A DNA stretch of 28,486 nt from NIOZ-UU13 sp964444135 (lineage in GTDB: Bacteria > Planctomycetota > Phycisphaerae > Sedimentisphaerales > Anaerobacaceae). This document shows positions 8,001-15,572 of this stretch, piece after piece. Under the pieces are notes generated by a model, which was not told the DNA's origin, did no database searches, and was given only the letters and a program-made list of their open reading frames with translations. A program made the position numbers and the translations under genes. The stretch lies in the NCBI GenBank assembly GCA_964444135.1, contig CAYUFX010000059.1:1-28486 (forward strand), read 5' to 3'. How positions within the stretch are numbered: position 1 is the first letter of the stretch; each line of letters opens with the position of its first letter.

Positions 8001-8780
8001 ATGCCTTATATATTTGCTGTAACCATACCTTATACGGCGATAACCATAATTTTTATTGTGTTGGCCACGGCTATTGGCGCTTTTGTAAGAAAAAGAAGCA
8101 GAGATAAGTGCCTTAGAGATTTTGAGCGGAATATGGTAACGTTAGAGGAGACATCCGGTAAGGCTATATGGGGCAAGTTGAGGGTGGAAAATACAGGGCT
8201 GGAATTTATTTATCCGGCCAAACATAAAGACGAAGAAGGACACGATGAGGCCAGCTATATTCTATATAAGTATGAGTATCCGAAGATCGGAGCTGTGATT
8301 CGTTTCCACGATGAGCTCAGTGAGCGCAATAAGAAGGAAAGAGAAAAAGAACTAAAAAGGACGTATCATCCCGGATTGTGGCGCAGAGGCAAAAGAAGAT
8401 TTCTGAACGTTTTGCGAACAGTCAGAGACTCTGTAGCGGAGGTTGTCAATCTGCTCATCAGTCAGGCTAAAAAAGCCACGCCTGCGGGCAAGATGCTGAC
8501 TTCTCAGGATAAGTATGTCTCCCAGATGAAGCAGGAGCTAATGGGTTCGGTCGGGACTTCTTTTGAGCCTTTGCTGGAAAGATATATCGGCCATAAGGTT
8601 GTGCTTGAGCTGATTAAGGGTGATAAGATATTTGAATACTGCGGCGTGTTAAAGGAGTACACGGCGGAGTTCGTCGAGATAATGGACGTTAATTACAAAA
8701 TAAAGGAAGACCAGCCGGCCAGGACGGCGGATCTTGTCGTGCTGCGGAAATATGGGGTCGTCCGGCATCTCGCGGAATAA
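8001..8780 (+). CDS. Membrane-anchored protein of unknown function with small C-terminal beta domain
   Basis: The ATG at 8001 is preceded at 6 bases by GGGGAG, giving 259 residues; a longer frame from a GTG at 7947 is less likely. Residues ~3-28 form one transmembrane helix followed by RKRSRDK, which places the body in the cytoplasm. The middle is highly charged, with EKELKRTYHP and a helical segment. The C-terminal ~70 residues (RYIGHKVVLELIKGDKIFEY, then VLKEYTAEFVEIMDV) look like a small beta barrel of Sm-like or SH3-like type. That fold guess is inference from strand pattern only. Confidence 0.7.
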   Translation: MPYIFAVTIPYTAITIIFIVLATAIGAFVRKRSRDKCLRDFERNMVTLEETSGKAIWGKLRVENTGLEFIYPAKHKDEEGHDEASYILYKYEYPKIGAVIRFHDELSERNKKEREKELKRTYHPGLWRRGKRRFLNVLRTVRDSVAEVVNLLISQAKKATPAGKMLTSQDKYVSQMKQELMGSVGTSFEPLLERYIGHKVVLELIKGDKIFEYCGVLKEYTAEFVEIMDVNYKIKEDQPARTADLVVLRKYGVVRHLAE

Positions 8781-8808
8781 TATCATATTGTGTAGTGGAG
8801 GGAGTGGA

Positions 8809-9078
8809 TTAAAAGGTGATTTGGAAGTCTGTGTATTTTGGGTCGGGGGGGATTTCCTCGATTCTCGTTTCTTTAAGGTAGCCGGCAAAATATTCTTTTA
8901 AGTCCTGTATGCAATCATCTACATCCTCAGGGCGTCCCTGGGCGAGCATCTCAACGGTGCCGTCCCACAGGTTGCGGACGAAGCCGGTCAACTGACGGCG
9001 ACTTGCCGCCCTGCGGGCGGTGAAGCGAAAGCCGACGCCCTGGACCCGGCCGACGAAAGTTATGTGTTTGGCAATCAT
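8809..9078 (-). CDS. acyP: Acylphosphatase
   Basis: 89 residues, full length for the family. It hydrolyses the carboxyl-phosphate bond of acyl phosphates such as 1,3-bisphosphoglycerate or carbamoyl phosphate. The active-site loop GRVQGVGFR has the phosphate-binding Arg-18, and GFVRNLWDGTVEM carries the catalytic Asn-36. It converges on the preceding plus-strand gene with 28 bases between. No clear ribosome site precedes the ATG; instead a CGTATTGCGT microrepeat starts just upstream. Confidence 0.93.
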   Translation of the reverse strand: MIAKHITFVGRVQGVGFRFTARRAASRRQLTGFVRNLWDGTVEMLAQGRPEDVDDCIQDLKEYFAGYLKETRIEEIPPDPKYTDFQITF

Positions 9079-9080
9079 TT

Positions 9081-9119
9081 TTCGTATGCCGTATTGCGTA
9101 TATCGTATTGCGTCTTCGA
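9081..9119. repeat. Short-word microrepeat (CGTATTGCGT units)
   Basis: CGTATTGCGT occurs at 9090-9099 and 9104-9113, with the related TCGTATGCC just before. The 14-base period is imperfect. It lies between the divergent acylphosphatase and phosphatase genes, immediately before the acylphosphatase start. Confidence 0.55.
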
Positions 9120-9195
9120 ACCAATTAGAGTCAGGACACGTATAATAGCTCCACTCATTTCTTAATGCAAGTGGCAGCGGTTGAATAGATTAAAG

Positions 9196-9224
9196 TTCAC
9201 CGGGAGCGGTAAGTTGAGTATAAT
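9196..9224 (+). promoter_or_regulatory. Putative sigma70-type promoter of the phosphatase-cmk-plsC operon
   Basis: TTCACC (9196-9201, 4 of 6 to consensus) and a perfect TATAAT (9219-9224) are 17 bases apart. The expected start near 9231 leaves a ~20-base leader before the ATG at 9252. Confidence 0.5.
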
Positions 9225-9251
9225 CCGGTTGGTTTGTAATATTGGTTGATT

Positions 9252-10514
9252 ATGGCGAAAAAGACAAAGAAACAAATAGAAAGAGATGAGCAGATTTATC
9301 AGCTTTCCACGCTGGTGGCGGGGGAGTTTTCGCTTCAGGAGGTGCTGGATAAATTAGCAGAGGCGGCGGTGAGGATTGTCGGGGTCAAGGCCTGCTCGAT
9401 TCGGCTGCTGGATGAAGAGTCCGGCGATTTGAAGATGCGAAGCACGTACGGACTCAGTGATGAGTACCGCAATAAGGGAGTGGTCTCGAAAAACGACCCC
9501 GTGGTCAAAGCCGCTTTTGCAGGCGAGGCGATTGTGCTGGACGATATGCGTCTCGATGGCAGGGTCAAATATAAAGAGTCAACAATCAAAGAGGGTCTTG
9601 TCAGCCAGCTTACCGTTGCGATGCAGTTCAAAGGCCAGGCGATTGGTGTGCTTCGGCTTTACAGTCCCAGGCCGAAGCGCTTTTACGAAGATGATATTAA
9701 CCTTGCCAGGGCGGTTGCTTCGCAGTGTGCGGTGGCGATAACGAACGCCAGGCTGTATGCAGAGGCAATTGAGGGCGCGCGTATGGCTGAGCAGATGCAC
9801 CTGGCAGGTCTTATTCAGCGAAAGATGATTCCGGAAAGGCCTCCCCAGATACCGGGTCTGGATATAGCGGCTGCTTATATTCCCTGCTTTGATGTTGGAG
9901 GTGACTTTTACGATTTTCTTAAAGTCAGTGACAATTGTATTGTGGTGGCGATTGCGGACGTGATGGGTAAAGGTATGCCGGCAGCGCTTATGATGAGCTG
10001 TTTTAGAAGTGCCGTGCGGGCTTATGTAGATATGGAAGGCGGGGGCAAGGCCATAGAGAAAATTACAAAAAAGCTCAATAAGATGATGTGCGGCGAGTGC
10101 AGTGGCGGGGAATTTATCACATTTTTTTACGCGGTCATCGATGCTGAAAAAGGGACTATAACATATTGCAATTGCGGGCATGAGCCGTCGGCGCTGATAA
10201 GAAACGGGCGGATTATGGACCTGGAAAAGGGCGGACTCGTACTCGGTGTCGATCCGCAGGCGGAATATGAGGTCGAAACCATTGAGTTAAAAGCCGGTGA
10301 CAGTCTGCTGTTTTATACCGATGGGCTGATTGATGCGGTCAACTTCGATAACGAATTGTGGGGCAGAGAAAATTTGTTACAGACCGCAAAGAAATTTACC
10401 ACAGATTCGGCTGAGCAGATGATTAAAGATATACTCGGATACAGAAGGCGGTTTGTGGGACTTGCAAGGCAGATTGATGATACGAGTATCGTTGTAGTCA
10501 GGGTTGGTAAGTAA
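9252..10514 (+). CDS. GAF domain-containing PP2C-type (SpoIIE) serine phosphatase
   Basis: 420 residues from the ATG at 9252 (a TTG two codons earlier is less likely). A GAF sensor domain covers about residues 20-170 (YQLSTLVAGEFSLQEVLDKL to AVASQCAVAITNARLYAEA). The SpoIIE/PP2C catalytic domain covers ~180-418, with metal-binding acids in DVGGDFYDFL and IADVMGKGMPAAL, then YCNCGHEPSALI, LLFYTDGLIDA and the closing DDTSIVVVRV. Such enzymes are soluble RsbU-like phosphatases that dephosphorylate anti-anti-sigma (STAS) partners in partner-switching stress circuits. No STAS or RsbW-like gene is in the window. cmk follows after 86 bases. Confidence 0.92.
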   Translation: MAKKTKKQIERDEQIYQLSTLVAGEFSLQEVLDKLAEAAVRIVGVKACSIRLLDEESGDLKMRSTYGLSDEYRNKGVVSKNDPVVKAAFAGEAIVLDDMRLDGRVKYKESTIKEGLVSQLTVAMQFKGQAIGVLRLYSPRPKRFYEDDINLARAVASQCAVAITNARLYAEAIEGARMAEQMHLAGLIQRKMIPERPPQIPGLDIAAAYIPCFDVGGDFYDFLKVSDNCIVVAIADVMGKGMPAALMMSCFRSAVRAYVDMEGGGKAIEKITKKLNKMMCGECSGGEFITFFYAVIDAEKGTITYCNCGHEPSALIRNGRIMDLEKGGLVLGVDPQAEYEVETIELKAGDSLLFYTDGLIDAVNFDNELWGRENLLQTAKKFTTDSAEQMIKDILGYRRRFVGLARQIDDTSIVVVRVGK

Positions 10515-10520
10515 TGAGGA

Positions 10521-10592
10521 TGTGAGCAGTGAGTAGTGAGTATTCAATTCACCGATGAACCAATTAACCACTCACCAATTAACTACTCACCA
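10521..10592. repeat. GTGAG/CTCAC word repeat able to form a hairpin before cmk
   Basis: The left half is built from GTGAG-type words (GTGAGCAGTGAGTAGTGAG at 10522-10540) and the right half from their complements (CCACTCACC, then ACTACTCACC). GTGAGTAGT (10529-10537) pairs perfectly with ACTACTCAC (10582-10590). The stem ends 10 bases before the cmk ATG, where no Shine-Dalgarno is visible, so the structure could affect cmk translation. Confidence 0.55.
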
Positions 10593-10600
10593 GATATGAG

Positions 10601-11287
10601 ATGGCGGATTTGATAATTACAATTGATGGTCCTGCGGCCAGCGGCAAGAGTACCGCGGCCCGGCTTCTTGCTGAGAAATTAGGGGCGAGCTTTCTCGATA
10701 CCGGTGCGATGTATCGGGCCGTAACCTTGGCTGCTATGCAGGCAGACGTTGATATGAGCGACGAAGACGAGCTGCTTGGCGTTATGGAAACAAGCAAATT
10801 CCAATTCTCGCTGAAGGAGGGCAATATGGTGGTTTGTATCGACGGGATTGATGTTACCGAGCAGATACGACGGCCGCAGATAACAGCTAATGCGCGGCAT
10901 ATTGCCTCTTCACCGAAAGCACGGGAGAAATTAGTTCAAATGCAAAGGCGGTTCGCGGCAGGCCGGGGAAAAATAGTGACCGAAGGAAGAGACCAGGGCA
11001 CGGTGGCGTTCAGCGATGCTGATATAAAATTTTATCTGACGGCTGATTCTATCGAGAGGGCAAGAAGAAGACAAGCTGAGCTTCGGGCCAAAGGCGGCGA
11101 TGAAACCCTTGAGCAAATACAAAAGGCCATCGAAGAAAGAGACAAAAGCGACGAGAACAGAACGGTCGGGCCGTTAAGACCGGCCGAGGACGCGATTGTT
11201 GTTGACACGACCGATTTGAGTATCGAAGAGGTTGTGGAAAAGCTTTTGGGTTATGTGAAAGAGGGACCCCATTTCGCAAAAAGATAG
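10601..11287 (+). CDS. cmk: Cytidylate kinase
   Basis: 228 residues. It phosphorylates CMP/dCMP to the diphosphates in the cytoplasm. The P-loop DGPAASGKST is at residues 9-18, the CMP-binding DTGAMYRAV at 33-41, GRDQGTVAFSDADIKFYLTA in the NMP-binding/core region, and the lid-region RRQAEL with ERDKSDENR near residues 155-185. All match full-length Cmk. plsC follows after 28 bases, an arrangement found in many bacteria. The start codon has no recognisable ribosome site and abuts the word repeat just upstream. Confidence 0.96.
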   Translation: MADLIITIDGPAASGKSTAARLLAEKLGASFLDTGAMYRAVTLAAMQADVDMSDEDELLGVMETSKFQFSLKEGNMVVCIDGIDVTEQIRRPQITANARHIASSPKAREKLVQMQRRFAAGRGKIVTEGRDQGTVAFSDADIKFYLTADSIERARRRQAELRAKGGDETLEQIQKAIEERDKSDENRTVGPLRPAEDAIVVDTTDLSIEEVVEKLLGYVKEGPHFAKR

Positions 11288-11315
11288 CGAGGGCCCCCGC
11301 AAAGCGGCAACCCAA

Positions 11316-11987
11316 ATGGGAACCCAAAGAAAAATGCTTAAGGAAAAACTAAATGCAGCATGGTTCTGGTACGCGCGCTGGATTTGCAAAGTTTTTTGCA
11401 TTTTGTTTTTTCGGGTGCGTACCTACGGCAGAGACAATGTCCCTAAAAAAGGTGCCTTTGTACTTGTCAGTAACCACCAGAGCTATCTTGACCCGATATT
11501 TTGCGTGGGGCCTTTGAAGAGACCTTCGTGCTTTTTAGCACGTGATTCGCTTTATTCTAATTGGTTCTTCGGCCCGCTGATTGCTTCGGTGAATGCGATA
11601 CCGGTAAAGCTGGGCGAAGCGGACATATCCGCGATGAGGAAGGTCCTCGGCAAACTCAAAAAAGGTGAGGGAGTATGTCTTTTTCCGGAAGGGACCCGTA
11701 CGTACGATGGTAAGATTGCGCCGTTGAAGCCCGGCCTCGGCCTTTTGTGCAGGCGCGGAGGGGCGGCGATTGTGCCTGTGGTGATTGACGGCGCCTTTGA
11801 ATGTTGGCCGAGGCATAAGAAGCTGTTTTCGCCCGGCTCGATTCGGGTCTGCTACGGCAAAGCAATATCGGCTGAGCAGGCAAAGAATATGGGCGACAAA
11901 AAACTGGCGGAAGTCTTGACCGACACCCTGCGTCGGATGCAGACGAAAAGCCGAATAAAGCAGGGCAAAAAACCGTATGACTATTAA
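11316..11987 (+). CDS. plsC: 1-acyl-sn-glycerol-3-phosphate acyltransferase
   Basis: 223 residues. It transfers an acyl chain to lysophosphatidic acid to make phosphatidic acid at the inner membrane. The catalytic HX4D motif is NHQSYLDP (His-54, Asp-59), FPEGTR at 123-128 is the glycerol-phosphate binding motif, and a hydrophobic segment at ~18-34 is the membrane anchor. The internal ATG at 11334 is an alternative start; neither has a good ribosome site. It is the last gene of the phosphatase-cmk-plsC group, and a terminator follows at 12057. Confidence 0.95.
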   Translation: MGTQRKMLKEKLNAAWFWYARWICKVFCILFFRVRTYGRDNVPKKGAFVLVSNHQSYLDPIFCVGPLKRPSCFLARDSLYSNWFFGPLIASVNAIPVKLGEADISAMRKVLGKLKKGEGVCLFPEGTRTYDGKIAPLKPGLGLLCRRGGAAIVPVVIDGAFECWPRHKKLFSPGSIRVCYGKAISAEQAKNMGDKKLAEVLTDTLRRMQTKSRIKQGKKPYDY

Positions 11988-12056
11988 CTAATCAATAATA
12001 TTTTCATCCGGACAAACAAAATCACCTTCCCTGGGGCTTTACGCCGTTATATTTAG

Positions 12057-12080
12057 CCCCCAGTTTTACTGGGGGTTTTA
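12057..12080 (+). terminator. Rho-independent terminator after plsC
   Basis: CCCCCAGT (12057-12064) and ACTGGGGG (12068-12075) form a perfect 8-bp stem with a TTT loop, followed by TTTTA. It ends the plus-strand operon 70 bases after plsC. Confidence 0.85.
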
Positions 12081-12086
12081 TGTTTA

Positions 12087-12109
12087 GCCCCGACACCTGT
12101 GGTCGGGGC
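12087..12109 (+). terminator. Second GC-rich hairpin in tandem with the terminator
   Basis: GCCCCGAC (12087-12094) and GTCGGGGC (12102-12109) form an 8-bp stem with a 7-base loop. Both this and the previous hairpin start with TTTAGCCCC, so it may be a diverged copy. Its tail (ATTTAAT) is a weak T tract, so it may be a backup terminator or an RNA-stabilising hairpin. Confidence 0.5.
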
Positions 12110-12235
12110 ATTTAATGCTTTGTAATTCCCATCGCAGCGCATCGAAGTCGAGGAACCTATTGAAAGTGCTTCGCCGAAGGCGAATCAAGAACTTTAACTT
12201 TTTTATTGGGAACGGCACAAGCAAGATACTTGCGT

Positions 12236-14851
12236 TCACTGCCCCCATTCATTTAATAGTTGTTCGGATGAAATAAACCTCTCATCAATATCTAGCGCAC
12301 TAGTTAACCATCCTCCCGAAGGTATTTTAGGCCTAATTGCTTCAGTTGCTTGCCGTCTTAGATTAACGTCATCAAGAGACCATGAATTACGATATTGACT
12401 TAATAATTCCTTGGCACGATTCCATAGCTCCAGAACAGTATCCTTTGAGATAATACGAATTACACCTGCTGACGATTCAGCATCAGGCAGTAATTCAGAC
12501 AAATGGCTTACAACAGCTCCTCGGACGATATAACCCATATTTTCGTATTCCGATTTGGCACGTGCGATTTGATTATGCACTTGCCCTATGTCGGATGCAG
12601 TAATCTTTCCCGAAGGAACATCCTCAATCTTCGCTTCAAGCGTGATCACTTCTTTGCGATTCCCAAATATCCCGCGCCAACGACAGTCTGTCGCGGAACC
12701 ATGTCGTGGACTTGTTGAATCGTAACCCAGCACTTTACCCAGCTTTTTGAGCCCAGCGCGATATTGATCATGTCGGTTAGAACTCAATTCATCGGTCAGT
12801 TGCGTGCACCATCTCCCAAACCTAATCCCCCGAGATCCTACTTCCTCCAGTAAATTGTCGAAAGACAAGATAATTGCGTTTACATATTCTTGGGCAGAAA
12901 TTTTTTCACCTTCTTGTGCCCGTTTTCTCTCCCTATTCAATGATGCTCTCATTCTATTAAACCACGCAGACATACCTCCTCGATTTATTGCTTTTTCTAA
13001 AATATTTAGGGCATCTTGCTTTGCTGCGGGGTCTCCCTGATTACCCTCAAGATAGCGTGCTTTCGCCCAGCACCAACCGTAATAAGCCCCCAATTCTATG
13101 ATGTTTGCCTCAATCGCTTTATCAAAACACCTCTCAAACCTTTGTGCAGCTATATTATAGTTCTGAGAAGCAAACATAGCCGCCCATCCTAATATCTCAT
13201 CCTCCACAACATCAACCGACTCACTACTCTTAGGAATACTTGGCACCTTTGCAAGCATCTCTCGAAAAGTAGAATCGAAAGAAGTAAAATCGCCCCCCAA
13301 GAACCTCTTAACGTCTCTTCTTAGATCATTTATTTCCATCTCGGCCATATCTTCGGCCATATCAATTTCTGCTGCGATATTCTTCGTAATATCTTGCCTA
13401 TTCGTCTCCCGACCAAAATGTGTTGCAAACCGTCGGTCAGCCAATACATAAATAGCATAATCATCGTCCGACCTATTGCATCGCCCGAGTGCTTGGATTA
13501 TACGCTGGTTTAGTCTCCTCTTCATAAAACCAGCATCTCTTAAATATGCACAGAGAAATTCTTCCTGTATATTTATAGCTCGCGGCAATGTCGTCAATAC
13601 CACAAGTCTGCATTCATCACCTTGGAAATCCATACCATCAAAACGTCCCCCTACAAAAAGATGCCCCTTTTGTGCCGTCTTAAACTGATCTATTTCATCA
13701 CCGAGGCTACTGAGAACCCATGTTTGATGCCCAATAAATCCATTTTTGTTCAACCACTCAGAAATTATCTCTTTGATTGACTCCGCTTTAGCCTTGCTTG
13801 TACAAAGCCATACACTCTTAGGACACTTTCGCAAAGCGGTAATAAAGGCAGCTTGAAGTCGGACAGGAAGGTCTTTACCTTCCTCTTCTATGCGATTCAT
13901 AACGATAAATCTTCGGCCACATGTTGCCTCTGAAAAATCTTCTGGCACTGGAATCTTTTCAATTCGCTTCGCACCTAACCGACGGCACAGGTCAGATGGC
14001 TCCCCGATTGTCGCGCTCATATACAATCGTTGGGAAGCTTCGGCATAGTGAGTATTTGTAATTAGTGGATAGATATACGGTCGAATCCATATAGAGTCAC
14101 GACTCAAATAAACATTTGATTCATTTAGGGAATTCCGAAGCCTGTTCCATCTAAACTTCAGATTTGTGTCAGTTTCCAATAAAGGTGAAGCATCGACTAT
14201 TTCTTTAAATCTTTTAGCGATTCGTACCTGGTCTATGAACGATAATAGCTCAGGTGGAGTATTCGGTTCTGCATTATCATCTAGTGCGTCATGAAGAACC
14301 GTATATTCTGGAAACTGATTTACCAATTCTCTGACCAAGTCACTAAATAAGTTGTAATGCTTATGCCGATCAATCTCAACTGACCACAGTGAGTGAAGAC
14401 AGTGCTCTGCTAAGTGCGCATCATCCATAACGAGTAGGTCTGCATTGTCAACTACTGGGTTTTGATTAAAGTATACCCAGTAGTTCATCAATGCAATTTT
14501 TATAGCTCTGTGGTAATCACGTTTATCGCGTGCAGGGATGTCAATTCCTCTCCCCTCCATGAGAACCGCCGGTATCCCGAGATTCCTCGACTCCATCTCC
14601 ATTTGACGTGCGAGAGTCTTGTTTGCACTCAGTACCGCCACCTTTCTACCTTCTCGCCGCCATGCTTCAGCAATCAATAGTGCAATTAATGTTTTGCCCG
14701 CACCTGTTGGCAACTCGATAGCAAGATCTTGTTTTTCTGTAAACTTCTCAACATACTTATCTAATACATATTTCTGAGCAGGCCACAGTTTTTTAAACTT
14801 CTGTGAATGAAAGGTTCTTAGGAAGTTTGAATAGTCTTGTTTGATAGACAT
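12236..14851 (-). CDS. XPD/DinG-like superfamily 2 helicase with C-terminal PD-(D/E)XK nuclease-like domain
   Basis: 871 residues from the ATG at 14851, chosen because GGAG lies 9 bases upstream; an ATG at 14866 would add five residues. Helicase motifs, numbered from 14851, are a Q-like LWPAQKYVLDK near 26, Walker A LPTGAGKT at 47-54, motif II DDAH at 143-146 (in place of DEAH), SAT at 279-281, an XPD/DinG-type GGRFDGMDF at 401-409 and motif VI QALGRCNR at 453-460. A helical linker follows. The last ~170 residues contain Asp-722 in SATDCRW, then LEAK (Glu-739, Lys-741) and IGQVHNQIARAKSEY (Gln-757), the order D...ExK...Q of PD-(D/E)XK nucleases. The nuclease call is inference. It stands alone between terminators and repeats and is AT-richer than its neighbours, which suggests acquired DNA, possibly defence. 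Confidence 0.8.
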   Translation of the reverse strand: MSIKQDYSNFLRTFHSQKFKKLWPAQKYVLDKYVEKFTEKQDLAIELPTGAGKTLIALLIAEAWRREGRKVAVLSANKTLARQMEMESRNLGIPAVLMEGRGIDIPARDKRDYHRAIKIALMNYWVYFNQNPVVDNADLLVMDDAHLAEHCLHSLWSVEIDRHKHYNLFSDLVRELVNQFPEYTVLHDALDDNAEPNTPPELLSFIDQVRIAKRFKEIVDASPLLETDTNLKFRWNRLRNSLNESNVYLSRDSIWIRPYIYPLITNTHYAEASQRLYMSATIGEPSDLCRRLGAKRIEKIPVPEDFSEATCGRRFIVMNRIEEEGKDLPVRLQAAFITALRKCPKSVWLCTSKAKAESIKEIISEWLNKNGFIGHQTWVLSSLGDEIDQFKTAQKGHLFVGGRFDGMDFQGDECRLVVLTTLPRAINIQEEFLCAYLRDAGFMKRRLNQRIIQALGRCNRSDDDYAIYVLADRRFATHFGRETNRQDITKNIAAEIDMAEDMAEMEINDLRRDVKRFLGGDFTSFDSTFREMLAKVPSIPKSSESVDVVEDEILGWAAMFASQNYNIAAQRFERCFDKAIEANIIELGAYYGWCWAKARYLEGNQGDPAAKQDALNILEKAINRGGMSAWFNRMRASLNRERKRAQEGEKISAQEYVNAIILSFDNLLEEVGSRGIRFGRWCTQLTDELSSNRHDQYRAGLKKLGKVLGYDSTSPRHGSATDCRWRGIFGNRKEVITLEAKIEDVPSGKITASDIGQVHNQIARAKSEYENMGYIVRGAVVSHLSELLPDAESSAGVIRIISKDTVLELWNRAKELLSQYRNSWSLDDVNLRRQATEAIRPKIPSGGWLTSALDIDERFISSEQLLNEWGQ

Positions 14852-14866
14852 TTCGTATTTCTCCAT

Positions 14867-15132
14867 TTACCATACGTGAATCGAAATTAGGGGCAGTCAT
14901 TCTATTTTTTCCTATTATCTCTCACTTTCAAACCATTAAATACCCAAACAAAACTAATAAATCCGCTCAATCTGTGTAATCCGTGGTTGCTATTTCGTAT
15001 GTATCAAAGTTGTTCGTTCCGCTTCTGCCGATGAAATTATGTCCGGCCTTATCATATAAAGCAAGAAAAAATTTAGAATCCCGCCTTGAATTCTAAACAG
15101 AGCTCTCTAATGGACAATTTCTTTGATTTAAC
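14867..15132. other. Gene-free spacer upstream of the helicase gene
   Basis: No coding sequence is supported here. The region is AT-rich and should hold the helicase promoter, but no pair of boxes with 16-18 base spacing stood out on the minus strand. It is the first part of a ~1,050-base gap to the next gene; the rest is described in the promoter, ncRNA and repeat entries that follow. Confidence 0.5.
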
Positions 15133-15161
15133 TTGATTTTTAACGATAAATGTGGTATAAT
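15133..15161 (+). promoter_or_regulatory. Strong sigma70-type promoter pointing into a gene-free region
   Basis: TTGATT (15133-15138, 4 of 6) and a perfect TATAAT (15156-15161) are separated by exactly 17 bases, making this one of the best promoters in the window. The start is expected near 15166-15168, at the first base of a structured segment. No plus-strand gene follows for over 4 kb. Confidence 0.65.
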
Positions 15162-15167
15162 ACCGAT

Positions 15168-15290
15168 GTTAGCTTGGCCCTTAGGGGCCAGCAGGCTAAC
15201 ATAAACCGCCAGAAGGCGGCTATAAAAGACATTTCATAAGCCACAGAGTGGCACGGCCTTTCGGGTCAGCAGACTCAGGAACGAATATCC
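15168..15290 (+). ncRNA. Candidate structured small RNA
   Basis: From the predicted start there are four consecutive hairpins. GTTAGC (15168-15173) pairs with GCTAAC (15195-15200), enclosing GGCCC/GGGCC with loop TTAG. CCGCC (15206-15210) pairs with GGCGG (15215-15219), loop AGAA. GCCAC (15240-15244) pairs with GTGGC (15248-15252). GGCC pairs with GGTC around 15255-15265. The 3' end is unclear: a further 9-bp repeat (15289-15386) may be part of it. No open reading frame explains the order. It matches no RNA family that I can name; expression and conservation are untested. Confidence 0.45.
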
Positions 15291-15386
15291 GGTTGCGGTT
15301 ACGTTTCTCGTTTCGTTTATTGTCTTTCGGTTACGTCTTAAAAGACGCTTTAAGCTTAACGCAACCGAGACGAGTTGCGCAACCGG
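15289..15386. repeat. Long inverted repeat CCGGTTGCG...CGCAACCGG
   Basis: CCGGTTGCG (15289-15297) and CGCAACCGG (15378-15386) form a perfect 9-bp stem. Inside are two direct copies of CGGTTACGT and a small hairpin, CGTCTT/AAGACG at 15344-15357. It may be the 3' part of the structured RNA or an independent palindromic element. Confidence 0.5.
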
Positions 15387-15458
15387 CCAACGAATTTCGC
15401 AACCTGATGGCCTAAATTATCCATATTAGCTAAATTAACCAATGAACCACTCACAACC

Positions 15459-15505
15459 ATCGAGAATCCAGAATCGAGTATCCAGAATCGAGCATCGAGA
15501 ATCCA
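15459..15505. repeat. Short-word microrepeat (ATCCAGA/ATCGAG units)
   Basis: About 47 bases consist only of alternating variants of ATCGAGA and ATCCAGA with single-base changes (GAATCC, GAATCG, AGTATCC, AGCATCG). It follows an AACCAATGAACCACTCACAACC segment of the same style. It is intergenic and non-coding. Confidence 0.7.
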
Positions 15506-15572
15506 ATTATTTACGTGCCTATAAGGCACTACATCTGTCGAGAAACCTCTACAAATCACCCCTTTTTATGCA

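Noticed and set aside
9141..9146. TATAAT box between acylphosphatase and phosphatase
   Set aside because: No -35 match at 16-18 bases; the pair at 9196-9224 is better placed.
9579..10181. 200-codon minus-strand open frame under the phosphatase gene
   Set aside because: The His-rich, low-complexity product has no motif, while the plus strand encodes complete GAF and SpoIIE domains.
12171..12184. TTCGCC/GGCGAA hairpin as terminator of the helicase gene
   Set aside because: The stem is short and no T tract follows in the minus-strand direction.
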